Below are positions 32,546-41,297 of a DNA stretch of 64,000 nt, piece by piece. The translations under genes and the position numbers were made by a program. Below the pieces are notes generated by a model. It was not told the DNA's origin, searched no databases, and worked only from the letters and a program-made list of their open reading frames with translations. The stretch is from Candidatus Methanomethylicota archaeon (GTDB taxonomy: Archaea; Thermoproteota; Methanomethylicia; Culexarchaeales; Culexarchaeaceae), in contig JAJHRD010000005.1 of NCBI GenBank assembly GCA_020833005.1, positions 1 through 64,000 of the forward strand. Reading direction: 5' to 3'. Position 1 is the first letter of the stretch. The number at the start of each line of letters is the position of its first letter.

Positions 32546-33946
32546 GTGAATTTTATGGTGGATGTGCATCCATACCTACCAAATTCTTCGAAGAAGGTTT
32601 TGGAGGAGATGCTTAAAACCATTGGAATCAGCGACGTCTCTGAGCTTTACAAGGATATTCCGGAGTCTATTAAGTTTAAGGGTGAATTGAATATTCCCGG
32701 CCCCATGTCTGAGTTTGAAGTTTATAAGTTTATTCGTGGCATTTTGGATGATAATGTTAGTTTAATGGATATGCCAATATTCCTTGGGGCTGGTTGCTGG
32801 CCTCATCACGTCCCATCAGCAGTTAAGAGTATTGTTGGTAGAAGTGAGTTCCTAACGTCCTATACACCATATCAAGCTGAGATTTCCCAGGGGATGCTTC
32901 AAGCCTTATTTGAGTTTCAAAGTCTAATTTGTGAGTTGACTGGGATGGATGTGGCCAATGCATCCATGTATGATTGGGCTTCAGCCCTTGCTGAAGCTGC
33001 TTTAATGGCTGTTAGGGTTACGGGTAGGAAGAAGGTTATTGTGCCAAAGATCATTAGCCCAGATAGGCTTACGACTTTGAAGACTTATGCTGAGCCTCAT
33101 GGTATCTCCATAATTATGGCTGATTATGATAGGGAGAGTGGATGTATAGACCTATCTAAGCTTAGGGGGGTTGCCTCAAATGATGTGGCTGCAATTTACG
33201 TTGAAAATCCATCGTATCTTGGATTCATAGAGACAGGTGTTGATGATGTGGCGTCCATAGCTCATGGTGTGGGCGCCCTATTCATTGTTGGAGTAGACCC
33301 AATATCCCTTGGGGTTTTGAAGGCCCCTGGAGATTATGGTGCAGATATAGTTGTCGGTGAAGGTCAACCCCTCGGTAATCCAATGAATTTTGGAGGTCCA
33401 TTGCTGGGCATTTTTGCATGTAGATGGGATGATAAGCTTGTTAGACAAATGCCTGGCAGGATTATTGGTTTAACCAGTACGATGGATGAATCTGAGAGGG
33501 GGTTTGTGATGATCTTGCAGACTAGGGAGCAACATATTAGGAGGGAGCGTGCAACATCAAATATATGTAGTAATGAAGCTTTATGTGCAGTTGCAGCCGC
33601 TGCATATCTATCCCTCTTAGGCCCATCTGGGTTGAGGGAGCTTTGTGAATCGATAATGTATAGATCTCATTATGCCATGAAGCTCCTCAATGAAATTAAG
33701 GGTGTTAGGGCTCCAATATTCAATTCACCACACTTTAAGGAGTTTACAGTCAATTTCGATGAATCTAAGGTTAGTGTGGAGCATGTTCATAGGGAGCTTC
33801 TAAAGAGGGGGATTCATGGCGGAAAGGTAATTAAGAATGAGTTTCCAGAGTTTGGTGAAACAGCGCTTTACTGTGTAACTGAAGTTCATTCTAGGGGGGA
33901 TATTGAGAGGCTTGCATTGAATTTAAAATCCATTTTGGGGGTGTGA
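32546..33946 (+). CDS. gcvPA: Glycine dehydrogenase (decarboxylating) subunit 1
   Basis: N-terminal half of the glycine cleavage P protein, which in most archaea is split in two. Signatures: HPYLPNSSKKVLEEML, FLGAGCWPHHVPSAVKSI, YTPYQAEISQGMLQALFEFQ and TREQHIRRERATSNICSNEA. It forms a heteromer with GcvPB encoded 4 bp downstream. GTG 32546 or ATG 32555 could start it; an AT-rich promoter at about 32515-32530 makes a short or absent leader likely. Confidence 0.95.
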   Translation: MNFMVDVHPYLPNSSKKVLEEMLKTIGISDVSELYKDIPESIKFKGELNIPGPMSEFEVYKFIRGILDDNVSLMDMPIFLGAGCWPHHVPSAVKSIVGRSEFLTSYTPYQAEISQGMLQALFEFQSLICELTGMDVANASMYDWASALAEAALMAVRVTGRKKVIVPKIISPDRLTTLKTYAEPHGISIIMADYDRESGCIDLSKLRGVASNDVAAIYVENPSYLGFIETGVDDVASIAHGVGALFIVGVDPISLGVLKAPGDYGADIVVGEGQPLGNPMNFGGPLLGIFACRWDDKLVRQMPGRIIGLTSTMDESERGFVMILQTREQHIRRERATSNICSNEALCAVAAAAYLSLLGPSGLRELCESIMYRSHYAMKLLNEIKGVRAPIFNSPHFKEFTVNFDESKVSVEHVHRELLKRGIHGGKVIKNEFPEFGETALYCVTEVHSRGDIERLALNLKSILGV

Positions 33947-33950
33947 TGAA

Positions 33951-35477
33951 ATGTTTAGGCAGGCTAAATGGCATGAACCATTAATCTTTGAGTTGGGTTA
34001 TGATGGTAGGAGGGGCTATATACCTCCAAAAGTTGATGATGAAGTTAAGTCTGCTGTGGGTGACGTTTTGGCTAAGATTCCGGAGAAGCTTAAGCGTAAA
34101 GAGCTGAATCTACCACAGCTCTCCGAAGTTGAGGTTGTTAGGCATTATACCCGTCTATCTGAGATGAATTATGGTGTTGACTCCGGGGTCTACCCATTGG
34201 GTTCTTGCACCATGAAGTATAATCCGAAGGTTAATGAGGAGTTGGCATCCCTTGACTCTGTGGCTTATGTTCATCCATTACAAGATGAATCTACAGTTCA
34301 AGGTTCTTTAAGGCTTATGTACATGGTGGAGAAGTGGCTTGCAGAAATAACTGGGATGTATAGGTTTACTCTTCAGCCAGCTGCTGGGGCTCATGGGGAG
34401 TATGTGGGTTGCCTAATTATTAGGGCTTACCATAAGTTTAGGGGTGAAGGGTTTAGGGATGAGATGATAATTCCAGATAGTGCCCATGGAACTAATCCTG
34501 CAAGTGCAGCTATGGCTGGGTTTAAGGTTGTGGTTGTTCCTTCTGATGAGAAGGGGTGTGTGGATTTGAAGGCTTTGAGGAGTGCGGTTTCGGAGAGGAC
34601 TGCTGGACTCATGCTTACAAACCCGAATACCTTGGGGGTGTTTGATGAGCATATTGTTGAGATTGCTGAGATAATTCATGATGCTGGTGGACTACTATAC
34701 TATGATGGTGCAAATCTGAATGGCATATTGGGGATAGTTAGACCTGGCGATATGGGTTTTGATATAGTCCACTTAAATCTCCATAAGACGTTTTCCACTC
34801 CACATGGTGGTGGAGGGCCTGGTTCAGGTCCTGTTGGAGTTAAGGAGAAGCTTGAGCCATTCCTACCGGTTCCAGTTGTGGAGTTTGATGGTAAGAGGTA
34901 TTATTTGGATTACAATAGGCCTTTATCCATTGGGAAGGTTAGATCTTTCTATGGTAATTTCGCCGTCATAGTTAAGGCTGCAGCATACATATTGTCCATG
35001 GGGGCTAAGGGTTTAAAGGCTGCCGCAGAGCTTTCAACTTTGAATACCAATTACTTCTTGAAGTGTATGTCCAATGTTAGGGGGTATAGCCTCCCATATG
35101 ATCCAAGTAAGCCTAGGAAGCATGAGTGTGTTTTGAGCGCTGAGCCTATGGAGAGGGAGACTGGCGTTAGGGCTTTGGATGTTGCTAAAGCTTTGCTTGA
35201 TCGTGGTTTACATGCTCCAACAATATACTTCCCATTGATCGTTAAGGAGGCTTTGATGATAGAGTTCACGGACACTGAGACGAAGGAGAATATTGATGCA
35301 TATGTTAAGGCTTTGAAGGAGATTTCAGATGAGGCTTACAGCAATCCATCCATTTTAAAGTCTTCTCCAAGGAATACCTCTGTTGGGAGATTGGATGATG
35401 TGAAGGCCAATCACCCTAGATTCCTAGCGCCATCTTGGAGGGTTTATATGCGTAGATTGAAGGGGGCTGGTGGTTGA
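33951..35477 (+). CDS. gcvPB: Glycine dehydrogenase (decarboxylating) subunit 2
   Basis: C-terminal half of the P protein carrying the PLP site; it decarboxylates glycine and passes aminomethyl to the lipoyl arm of GcvH. The PLP lysine is in NLHKTFSTPHGGGGPGSGPVGV; other signatures are YPLGSCTMKYNPK, LQPAAGAHGEY and PDSAHGTNPASA. The partner genes gcvH and gcvT are together at 52.9-54.4 kb in this window. Its stop adjoins the start of the MoaD-like gene. Confidence 0.96.
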   Translation: MFRQAKWHEPLIFELGYDGRRGYIPPKVDDEVKSAVGDVLAKIPEKLKRKELNLPQLSEVEVVRHYTRLSEMNYGVDSGVYPLGSCTMKYNPKVNEELASLDSVAYVHPLQDESTVQGSLRLMYMVEKWLAEITGMYRFTLQPAAGAHGEYVGCLIIRAYHKFRGEGFRDEMIIPDSAHGTNPASAAMAGFKVVVVPSDEKGCVDLKALRSAVSERTAGLMLTNPNTLGVFDEHIVEIAEIIHDAGGLLYYDGANLNGILGIVRPGDMGFDIVHLNLHKTFSTPHGGGGPGSGPVGVKEKLEPFLPVPVVEFDGKRYYLDYNRPLSIGKVRSFYGNFAVIVKAAAYILSMGAKGLKAAAELSTLNTNYFLKCMSNVRGYSLPYDPSKPRKHECVLSAEPMERETGVRALDVAKALLDRGLHAPTIYFPLIVKEALMIEFTDTETKENIDAYVKALKEISDEAYSNPSILKSSPRNTSVGRLDDVKANHPRFLAPSWRVYMRRLKGAGG

Positions 35478-35765
35478 ATGTTGAAGGTTACAATACTATT
35501 CTTCTCATTTTTCAGGGAAAATTTGGGTTTAGATAGGATCGTATTGGATATTGATGCTCCTCTAAGTGTTAGGGATTTGTTGATGGTTGTTGATGGTAAG
35601 CTTAATGGTAGGCTTATGAAGCTCATTTCGAATCCGGATGGAGAGTTTAGAAAGGATATTCACTTCGCTGTTAATATGCGTAGGATTGGGGTTGAGGATT
35701 TATCCAATGTTATAATTGGGGATGGGGATGTTTTGGCAATTATGCCTGCCCCTTCAGGGGGTTAA
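35478..35765 (+). CDS. Ubiquitin-like MoaD/ThiS family protein
   Basis: A 95-residue beta-grasp protein ending in PAPSGG, whose terminal Gly-Gly would be adenylated and thiocarboxylated by an E1-like enzyme for molybdopterin or tRNA sulfur transfer, or attached to proteins as a SAMP. ATG 35478 directly follows the gcvPB stop. Which of these roles applies cannot be read here. Its end overlaps the convergent methylthiotransferase gene by 12 bp. Confidence 0.85.
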   Translation: MLKVTILFFSFFRENLGLDRIVLDIDAPLSVRDLLMVVDGKLNGRLMKLISNPDGEFRKDIHFAVNMRRIGVEDLSNVIIGDGDVLAIMPAPSGG

Positions 35766-37022
35766 CTCTCCAATTAAATGTGTGGTTTTTGCTCCAGTTA
35801 TTTTGACCTTAACCATTCTTCCAAGAATTTCCCCACACCCATTTATCTTTACAAGCCTATAATTCTTCATTCTAGCCTTAGCGGTTTCCCCATCAACTTT
35901 AAGCACTAATGCATCTTCAATTCTCCCCACATGCATCATATTCCTCTCTAGGGATATCCTCCTCGCGACTTCAACGACTTCCCTACACCTCTCACTCCTA
36001 ATGCTTTCTGGTAGTTGTGGTAGGGCTGCGGCTTTGGTGTGGGGTCTTGGGGAGTATTTTGCTACGTTCACTTTATCTGGTTTTGTTTCCTCAATAACCC
36101 TTATAGTCCTCTTATGTGCCTCTTCACTTTCCATTGGGAATCCTGATATTATGTCTGTGGTTATGAATCCCATTGGATATTTTGATCTAAACTTTCTAAC
36201 TATTGTCTTGTAATCGTTCACGCTGTATCTTCTATTCATTAGCTTTAGGATTTCATCATCCCCGCTCTGTAGCGGTATATGCATAAATTTGTAGATTCTC
36301 TCATCCTCATATATCTCCATTAGATCGTCTATTATTTTTAGGGCGTTATTTGGGGTCATCATTCCAATTCTAATAATGTACCCTCCCGGTATCTCAAGTA
36401 TTTCCCTCAATAGCTTTGCTAGGTTTGTCCCTATATCCATTCCATATGCTGCTGTGTCTTGAGCTGTAAGTCTAATTTCCCTAGCTCCCTCCTCCACAGC
36501 CTTCCTCACAACCCTCTTTACCTCCTCAATACTGTAGCTTTTCAATCCACCTCTAGCCAATTTAACTATGCAGTAGCTACAGTTTCCAAGGCATCCTTCA
36601 GCTATTGGTATTGTAACAGTTAATCCACCTTTAACTGCCCCCTCGAGGCTTTTGGCTCCATATCCTGTAATTCTAATTTCCCTCACATTTGATTCTAGAA
36701 CTTCAAGTATTTCGCTAACTCTTTGTGGTGATATTAGTGAGGCTTCTGGTGCTGCATTTAATACTAGTGCTGGTTGAGCTTTAGCCATGCATCCTGCAAC
36801 TATAAGTTTACCTCCAATCTTCCTCCTAATATCCTCAAGCTCCCTTATCCTCTTTATAATCTTCCTTTCAGTCTCCCCCCTAACTGTGCATGTGTTTATT
36901 ATTATTGCATCTGCCTTCCATGGGTCCCCTACTATCTCATGTCTTGACAGTATCATGTTCCTCATTAGGTTTGTATCTGCATCGTTGGCTGCGCATCCAT
37001 AGCTTTCTATATAAACTTTCAT
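35754..37022 (-). CDS. tRNA threonylcarbamoyladenosine methylthiotransferase (MtaB/CDKAL1-like)
   Basis: Radical-SAM methylthiotransferase that converts t6A37 to ms2t6A in tRNA. The N-terminal domain has ESYGCAANDADTN and AGCMAKAQP for the auxiliary cluster; the radical SAM motif is EGCLGNCSYC; HIPLQSGDDEIL and a C-terminal TRAM domain follow. The start KVYIESYGC is at ATG 37022; the longer frame adds 17 residues with no family match. Confidence 0.92.
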   Translation of the reverse strand: MKVYIESYGCAANDADTNLMRNMILSRHEIVGDPWKADAIIINTCTVRGETERKIIKRIRELEDIRRKIGGKLIVAGCMAKAQPALVLNAAPEASLISPQRVSEILEVLESNVREIRITGYGAKSLEGAVKGGLTVTIPIAEGCLGNCSYCIVKLARGGLKSYSIEEVKRVVRKAVEEGAREIRLTAQDTAAYGMDIGTNLAKLLREILEIPGGYIIRIGMMTPNNALKIIDDLMEIYEDERIYKFMHIPLQSGDDEILKLMNRRYSVNDYKTIVRKFRSKYPMGFITTDIISGFPMESEEAHKRTIRVIEETKPDKVNVAKYSPRPHTKAAALPQLPESIRSERCREVVEVARRISLERNMMHVGRIEDALVLKVDGETAKARMKNYRLVKINGCGEILGRMVKVKITGAKTTHLIGELTP

Positions 37023-37221
37023 ATTCCACTCTAGATTTGTGTAGTTGATCTCACATATAAACATGACTTGCATTCTCCAATATTTTCACCGATATCTTTG
37101 TTTTCAATTATATTCTTCCTCCATATGGTTTTCTGTGTTCTATTTCGCCGTTTAAGCGTTTTTGCTCAATCTAGAATTCTTTTAACATTGTCTTCTCAAA
37201 CAGTTTGTATTCTATATGTAA

Positions 37222-37231
37222 TACAATTGTA
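37222..37231. promoter_or_regulatory. Palindrome upstream of the ribbon-helix-helix gene
   Basis: TACAATTGTA is a perfect 10-bp palindrome within ATACAATTGTAGTAT. It lies about 27 nt before a TATA-like AT-rich run (about 37258-37267) and 57 nt before the RHH start. RHH proteins commonly bind such sites in their own promoters. Confidence 0.35.
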
Positions 37232-37287
37232 GTATAATCTTCTTTATTCAACCTCGTATTAAAAGTATTTTTGGTGAGTGGGGGTAT

Positions 37288-37455
37288 ATGAAAGTAATCA
37301 CCATTAGGCTTCCTGAAGGTGTGGTTAGGGAGCTTGATGTACTCATTAAATGTGGCCGTTACTCTTCTCGAGCTGAGGTTATACGTGAAGCTGTTAGGGA
37401 GCTTGTTCGGAAGGAGTTTGTTAGTGCTAGGAGTGATCTTAAGGTTTATGGTTGA
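37288..37455 (+). CDS. Ribbon-helix-helix (CopG-type) DNA-binding protein
   Basis: A 55-residue protein: MKVITIRLPEGVVRELD is the RHH beta-strand and first helix, then GRYSSRAEVIREAVREL the second helix. This is a typical CopG/NikR-type N-terminal domain alone. No toxin gene is adjacent, so it is more likely a small transcription factor than an antitoxin. A palindrome and TATA-like run lie upstream. Confidence 0.85.
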   Translation: MKVITIRLPEGVVRELDVLIKCGRYSSRAEVIREAVRELVRKEFVSARSDLKVYG

Positions 37456-37500
37456 CTTCTTCACTTAACACTTTTATACTTCCCCTAATACATCAATTTT

Positions 37501-38520
37501 TTGGATGTTTTCATGTATGATTTCAATTTGGATTATGTTGTCTCGAATAGTATGGTTAAATCTGCCCGTAGGATTCTAATTCAATTTCCAGATGGGCTTA
37601 AGGGTTACGCCTTGAAGGTTGCTGATGAAATTTCGAGTCGTGTAGCTGCTGAGGTTATAGTCTCAATGGATCCATGTTATGGTGGTTGTGATTTGGCCAT
37701 TGATGATGCTAGGAGGCTTGGAGCTGACTTAATAATACATTTCGGTCATACTGATTTCATTGGGTATAGTGAGATTCCAGTCATATATGTCCCCGTATAT
37801 TTTAGATCTTCCTTGAGGGATTTGGCTAGGAAGTTTGTTGAGATTTGGGGTTCTAGGGGGGCTGTTGGATTGCTCTCCACAATTCAACATATTGAGAATT
37901 TGAGTGAAGTTGTGGATGTATTGTCTTCTAGTGGTGTGCCAGTACATGTTGGTTTGAAGTGTGGTAAGTTGAGGTTTAATGGTCAAGTTTTGGGTTGTGA
38001 AGTTTGTGGCGCTGTGGGGGTAGCTGACTTGGTTGAGGGGTTCCTAGTGATTTCCGGTGGCGATTTCCATGGTTTGGGTGTAGCGTTATCCACTGGGAAG
38101 ACAACTTATGTTATGGATCCATTTAGGGGTGAGATTAGGTGTTTGGATAGCCTTGTTATGAGGGTTTTAAGTGTTAGGTGGAATAATATTGTTAGGGCTA
38201 GGGATTCTAAAGTCTTTGGGGTTATGATAGGTGTTAAGCCTGGGCAGTGTAAGCTGGGTTTGGCTTTGAAGGTTAAGGGGATGATTGAGTCTAGTGGTAG
38301 GAGGTGCTACCTCTTCTCAGTTAGGGATTTCTCAGCCGATTTAACTCTACCCTTTAGGGATGTTGATGTCTTTGTTTCAGCTGCATGTCCAAGGATTGCC
38401 ATTGAGGAGGCTGAAGCCTATGGTAAGCCAATATTAACTCCATATGAGGTTAAGATTGCATTGAGTGGCTCCATGAATCCAGATGATATGAGGGGTATTT
38501 TGAATGAAGAGTTTGAGTAG
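37501..38520 (+). CDS. dph2: 2-(3-amino-3-carboxypropyl)histidine synthase Dph2
   Basis: First enzyme of diphthamide synthesis, modifying a histidine of elongation factor 2 by a non-classical radical SAM reaction. The three cysteines for the 4Fe-4S cluster are in MDPCYGGCDLA, LGCEVCG and SAACPRIAIEEA; FPDGLKGYA and HFGHTDF are further signatures. The start is TTG 37501 or ATG 37513. It overlaps the METTL5-like gene by 17 bp, opening a long co-directional block. Confidence 0.93.
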   Translation: MDVFMYDFNLDYVVSNSMVKSARRILIQFPDGLKGYALKVADEISSRVAAEVIVSMDPCYGGCDLAIDDARRLGADLIIHFGHTDFIGYSEIPVIYVPVYFRSSLRDLARKFVEIWGSRGAVGLLSTIQHIENLSEVVDVLSSSGVPVHVGLKCGKLRFNGQVLGCEVCGAVGVADLVEGFLVISGGDFHGLGVALSTGKTTYVMDPFRGEIRCLDSLVMRVLSVRWNNIVRARDSKVFGVMIGVKPGQCKLGLALKVKGMIESSGRRCYLFSVRDFSADLTLPFRDVDVFVSAACPRIAIEEAEAYGKPILTPYEVKIALSGSMNPDDMRGILNEEFE

Positions 38521-39136
38521 GCTTAGGCATCTTGCAATGATACTTGAGAATGTTAAGCCACATCCAAATCCAAAGGTTTATTTCGAGCAGTATAGTCTTC
38601 GCGGTGATGATGCTGCTAGGATACTTTGGTTTGCTGGGGTTGTTAATGATGATATTCTTGGTAAGAGGGTTTTGGATGCTGGTTGTGGTACTGGGGTTTT
38701 GGGTCTTGGTGCTGTGCTACTTGGAGCTGAAATGGTTTTAGGGGTTGATTTGGATGATGAGGCTTTGAAGGTTGCTTTGGATAATGCTAAGTCTCTTGGC
38801 TTATATTTTGGTATATGCTTTGTTCGGGCAGACATTTCCCATCTACCATTGGCTAAACGTTTAGACACTATAATTCAGAATCCTCCCTTCGGGGTTCATA
38901 GGAGGGGGGCTGATAGAATTTTCCTTGAAGCTGCCATTGGAAGTGCGAAGGTTGTTTACTCGCTTCACAAGTATACCCCAAGTAATCATGCTTTCCTCTC
39001 CAATTTCATTTCAAAGCTTGGTGGTAGATTGTCTAGTCACCTTAGATTCACCATAACAATACCTCACACCTTCAATTTCCATAGGGAGGTTAAACGTAAG
39101 GTTAATGTTATCCTTTATAGGATACTATGTGTGTGA
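38504..39136 (+). CDS. METTL5-like RNA N6-adenosine methyltransferase
   Basis: SAM-dependent methyltransferase with LDAGCGTGVLGLGA for SAM and the catalytic NPPFG. The start PNPKVYFEQYSLRGDDAARILW matches METTL5, which methylates one adenosine of small-subunit rRNA in eukaryotes. The archaeal target is likely the equivalent 16S position, but this is inference. ATG 38504 overlaps the end of dph2. Confidence 0.88.
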   Translation: MKSLSRLRHLAMILENVKPHPNPKVYFEQYSLRGDDAARILWFAGVVNDDILGKRVLDAGCGTGVLGLGAVLLGAEMVLGVDLDDEALKVALDNAKSLGLYFGICFVRADISHLPLAKRLDTIIQNPPFGVHRRGADRIFLEAAIGSAKVVYSLHKYTPSNHAFLSNFISKLGGRLSSHLRFTITIPHTFNFHREVKRKVNVILYRILCV

Positions 39137-39161
39137 TAATTGATGGTTTGAGGTGTTCATT

Positions 39162-39722
39162 TTGATTTCCAGTGGGAGCATAGTTTTCCCCGGTGATTTC
39201 CTTGGTGTGATAGAGGAGTTTATAGCTGGAGATGGGGTTAAGGAGGTTGATGGATCCCTGATAGCAGTTAGGTTTGGGCGTTTGAGGATCGATGAACGTG
39301 AAAGGAGGATTAGCGTTGAATCTAAGAGGAGTTTAATTTTACCTGTGGCTGGGGATGTGGGTTTAGGGTATGTTTTCGATGTGGGTTTTGAGTCTGCTGG
39401 GATAAAGGTTGGTTATGTGGAGGGGAGGGGGGTTTTAAGGACTCCTGTAACTGCATACCTAAGACTCCCATATGCATCCAGTGATGTTAAATATAATTCA
39501 ATGTATGATGTTGTTAGGGAGGGGGATATTGTTAGGGCTGTATTTTTAAATTCATGGATCCCCTACAATGTTTCCATTAGGGATAGTGATCTAGGCGTCC
39601 TCTTCGCCAGATGTCCATACTGCATTTCACCACTATACCTTAGGAATGGGCGTCTCGTATGCTCTAAATGCAATTTTCATAGTTCTAGGAAATTTGCTTC
39701 AGGATATCTTTTAAAGATGTAG
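39162..39722 (+). CDS. csl4: Exosome RNA-binding subunit Csl4
   Basis: Cap subunit of the archaeal RNA exosome. It has an N-terminal region (FPGDFLGVIEEF), a central S1 domain (VGLGYVFDVGFESAGIKVGY) and a C-terminal zinc ribbon (CPYC, CSKC). TTG 39162 follows GGTG (39152-39155) by 6 nt; the in-frame codon at 39153 lies inside that motif. Confidence 0.92.
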   Translation: MISSGSIVFPGDFLGVIEEFIAGDGVKEVDGSLIAVRFGRLRIDERERRISVESKRSLILPVAGDVGLGYVFDVGFESAGIKVGYVEGRGVLRTPVTAYLRLPYASSDVKYNSMYDVVREGDIVRAVFLNSWIPYNVSIRDSDLGVLFARCPYCISPLYLRNGRLVCSKCNFHSSRKFASGYLLKM

Positions 39723-39789
39723 TTTTTATAATTAAGTTTATTACCGTTTTTTGCTAAGCTATTACTGTGATGTTTGAGGGGTGTATGTG

Positions 39790-40083
39790 TTGGAAGTTAA
39801 GGTTTTGAGGAGGGGGGATGACTTCATAGAGCTTGAAATTAGGGGGGAGGGTCACACATTCCTAAATGCATTGTGTCAAAAGCTTTATGAGGATCCATCC
39901 GTGGTTTTTGCCTCATATAATATTCCACATCCACTTGAAGATAGAGCTCTCTTAATAGTGAGGGTTTCCTCAAAATCTCCAGTTGAAGTTTTGAAGGATG
40001 CTACGATGAGGCTTAAGGAGGATGCATTGAAGTTTAGATCTGCCTTTGAATCTGCCTTTAAAAAATTTACTTCTGGGAGATGA
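39790..40083 (+). CDS. rpo11: RNA polymerase subunit Rpo11 (L)
   Basis: Assembly subunit of RNA polymerase that pairs with Rpo3. The small alpha-like fold is recognised by GEGHTFLNALCQKLYEDPSVVFASYNIPHPLEDRALL. TTG 39790 follows GGTG (39780-39783) by 6 nt; GTG 39781 is inside the motif. Neighbours are exosome and transcription genes. Confidence 0.93.
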   Translation: MEVKVLRRGDDFIELEIRGEGHTFLNALCQKLYEDPSVVFASYNIPHPLEDRALLIVRVSSKSPVEVLKDATMRLKEDALKFRSAFESAFKKFTSGR

Positions 40084-40095
40084 GAGGCCTCTTCA

Positions 40096-40485
40096 ATGTC
40101 CATTAATGATCTACATGACATATTAGTTGATGATGATTTGGCATCCTTCGGGGATTCCCTCATAAACTTCGTATACTCCATTGCTTTAAGTGTGGTTGGT
40201 GGTAGATTTCGTGGGGGGAGGGTTAAGAATAGGGTTTTAGCTGAGGCTTTATGTAGGTGTGGTTTGAGGGGGTTGCTTGAAGGTAGGGTTGATGTTCACG
40301 TTAAGGGTGATGCTGCTGAGGCTTTAATAGCTTATGCTTGGCTTTCAGGTAGGGTTTCATTAAATGAGCTTGTAAATATCCTCGTTGGGAATATTTCGGC
40401 TGATTCTATTGGGAATTTTGATTGTGAGGTTAAAGCTTTCTCAGCCCTCCTTAAACATGTTTTGGTGAGGATTTTTGAAGGTTAA
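40096..40485 (+). CDS. RNase III-fold protein (mini-RNase III-like)
   Basis: A 129-residue, single-domain protein. The helix DLASFGDSLINFVYSIAL corresponds to the RNase III signature around FLGD, with an acidic residue at the first catalytic place, and GDAAEALIAYAWLSG corresponds to the DxxEA pair. There is no double-stranded RNA-binding domain. It sits in a block with exosome, Rpo11 and TFS genes, consistent with RNA processing. Activity is likely but not certain. Confidence 0.7.
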   Translation: MSINDLHDILVDDDLASFGDSLINFVYSIALSVVGGRFRGGRVKNRVLAEALCRCGLRGLLEGRVDVHVKGDAAEALIAYAWLSGRVSLNELVNILVGNISADSIGNFDCEVKAFSALLKHVLVRIFEG

Positions 40486-40906
40486 ATTGGAGTCTAGGAT
40501 TGTGGGTGTAGTTTTTAGGAGGCCTTTGATAGTGTCATCCGTGTTTAGGGGTTCCCTTAGACTTGATGGCATTATAATTGGGATTTCCAAATCCAGCAAC
40601 CCCCTAATTGAAGCTATTCATATGATTATGAATTCAAAGTTTTTTGACGAGATAAGTTTCATAGTTATTGATGCTGAGGGGTTTGGGGATGTTGATGTGG
40701 ATTACGCCTTTTCAGTTTCATCTAAGCCTGTGATAGTGATTTATGGTGGATCTATGGTTTATAGGGGGTTGAGTGATTCTGATTTTAAGCGTTTAATGGA
40801 TGTAGCTTGCATTCGCGGAGAATTTGAAGCTTTAAGGGTTTCTAGGCTTATAGCGTTAAAGTTATTAAGAACCTTGTCCAATTATTTCCCTCGACTCATG
40901 GAGTGA
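40475..40906 (+). CDS. DUF99 family protein
   Basis: Matches archaeal DUF99, which is distantly related to endonuclease V: the segments GVVFRRPLIVSSVFRGSLRLDGI and PVIVIYGG are visible. A DNA-repair nuclease role has been proposed for relatives. TTG 40475 follows GGTG (40464-40467) by 7 nt and overlaps the RNase III-like gene. Confidence 0.78.
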   Translation: MKVKLESRIVGVVFRRPLIVSSVFRGSLRLDGIIIGISKSSNPLIEAIHMIMNSKFFDEISFIVIDAEGFGDVDVDYAFSVSSKPVIVIYGGSMVYRGLSDSDFKRLMDVACIRGEFEALRVSRLIALKLLRTLSNYFPRLME

Positions 40907-40912
40907 TATATC

Positions 40913-41245
40913 ATGGAATTCTGTGAGAATTGTGGAGCTTTGATGCGTCCTAAGAGGGTTGATGGTAAGATTGTCCTAGTATGCTCTTCATGCGGCTTCG
41001 TTAAGGAGCCTTCCAATTCAACTATGAAGATTACTGAGAAGAGGGAGAGGGATGTGAAGAGTGAAATAGCGGTTGTGGATTCTGAGGTGGCTGCAAAGAC
41101 TATGCCTAAGGTTAAGGCTGTATGCCCTAGATGTGGGAATAATGAGGCATATTGGTGGATGGTTCAAACTAGGAGGGGGGATGAGGCTCCCACAAGATTC
41201 TATAGGTGCACTAAATGCAATTATACTTGGAGAGAATATGAATAG
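40913..41245 (+). CDS. tfs: Transcription factor S (TFS/TFIIS-like)
   Basis: RNA polymerase cleavage factor related to Rpb9 and TFIIS. The N-terminal zinc ribbon is FCENCGALMRPKRV...CSSCG; the C-terminal ribbon CPRCGNNEAYWWMVQTRRGDEAPTRFYRCTKCNYTWREYE has the acidic RGDE tip needed for transcript cleavage. Length (110) is normal. Confidence 0.96.
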   Translation: MEFCENCGALMRPKRVDGKIVLVCSSCGFVKEPSNSTMKITEKRERDVKSEIAVVDSEVAAKTMPKVKAVCPRCGNNEAYWWMVQTRRGDEAPTRFYRCTKCNYTWREYE

Positions 41246-41297
41246 ACTCCGATAAGCATTAATATATTTATTGTGATAGTTGATTTTGGGTGTATGT

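Noticed and set aside
37288-37455. Toxin-antitoxin pair around the RHH gene
   Set aside because: The next gene is dph2 and the previous one a convergent tRNA-modifying enzyme; no toxin-like frame is adjacent.
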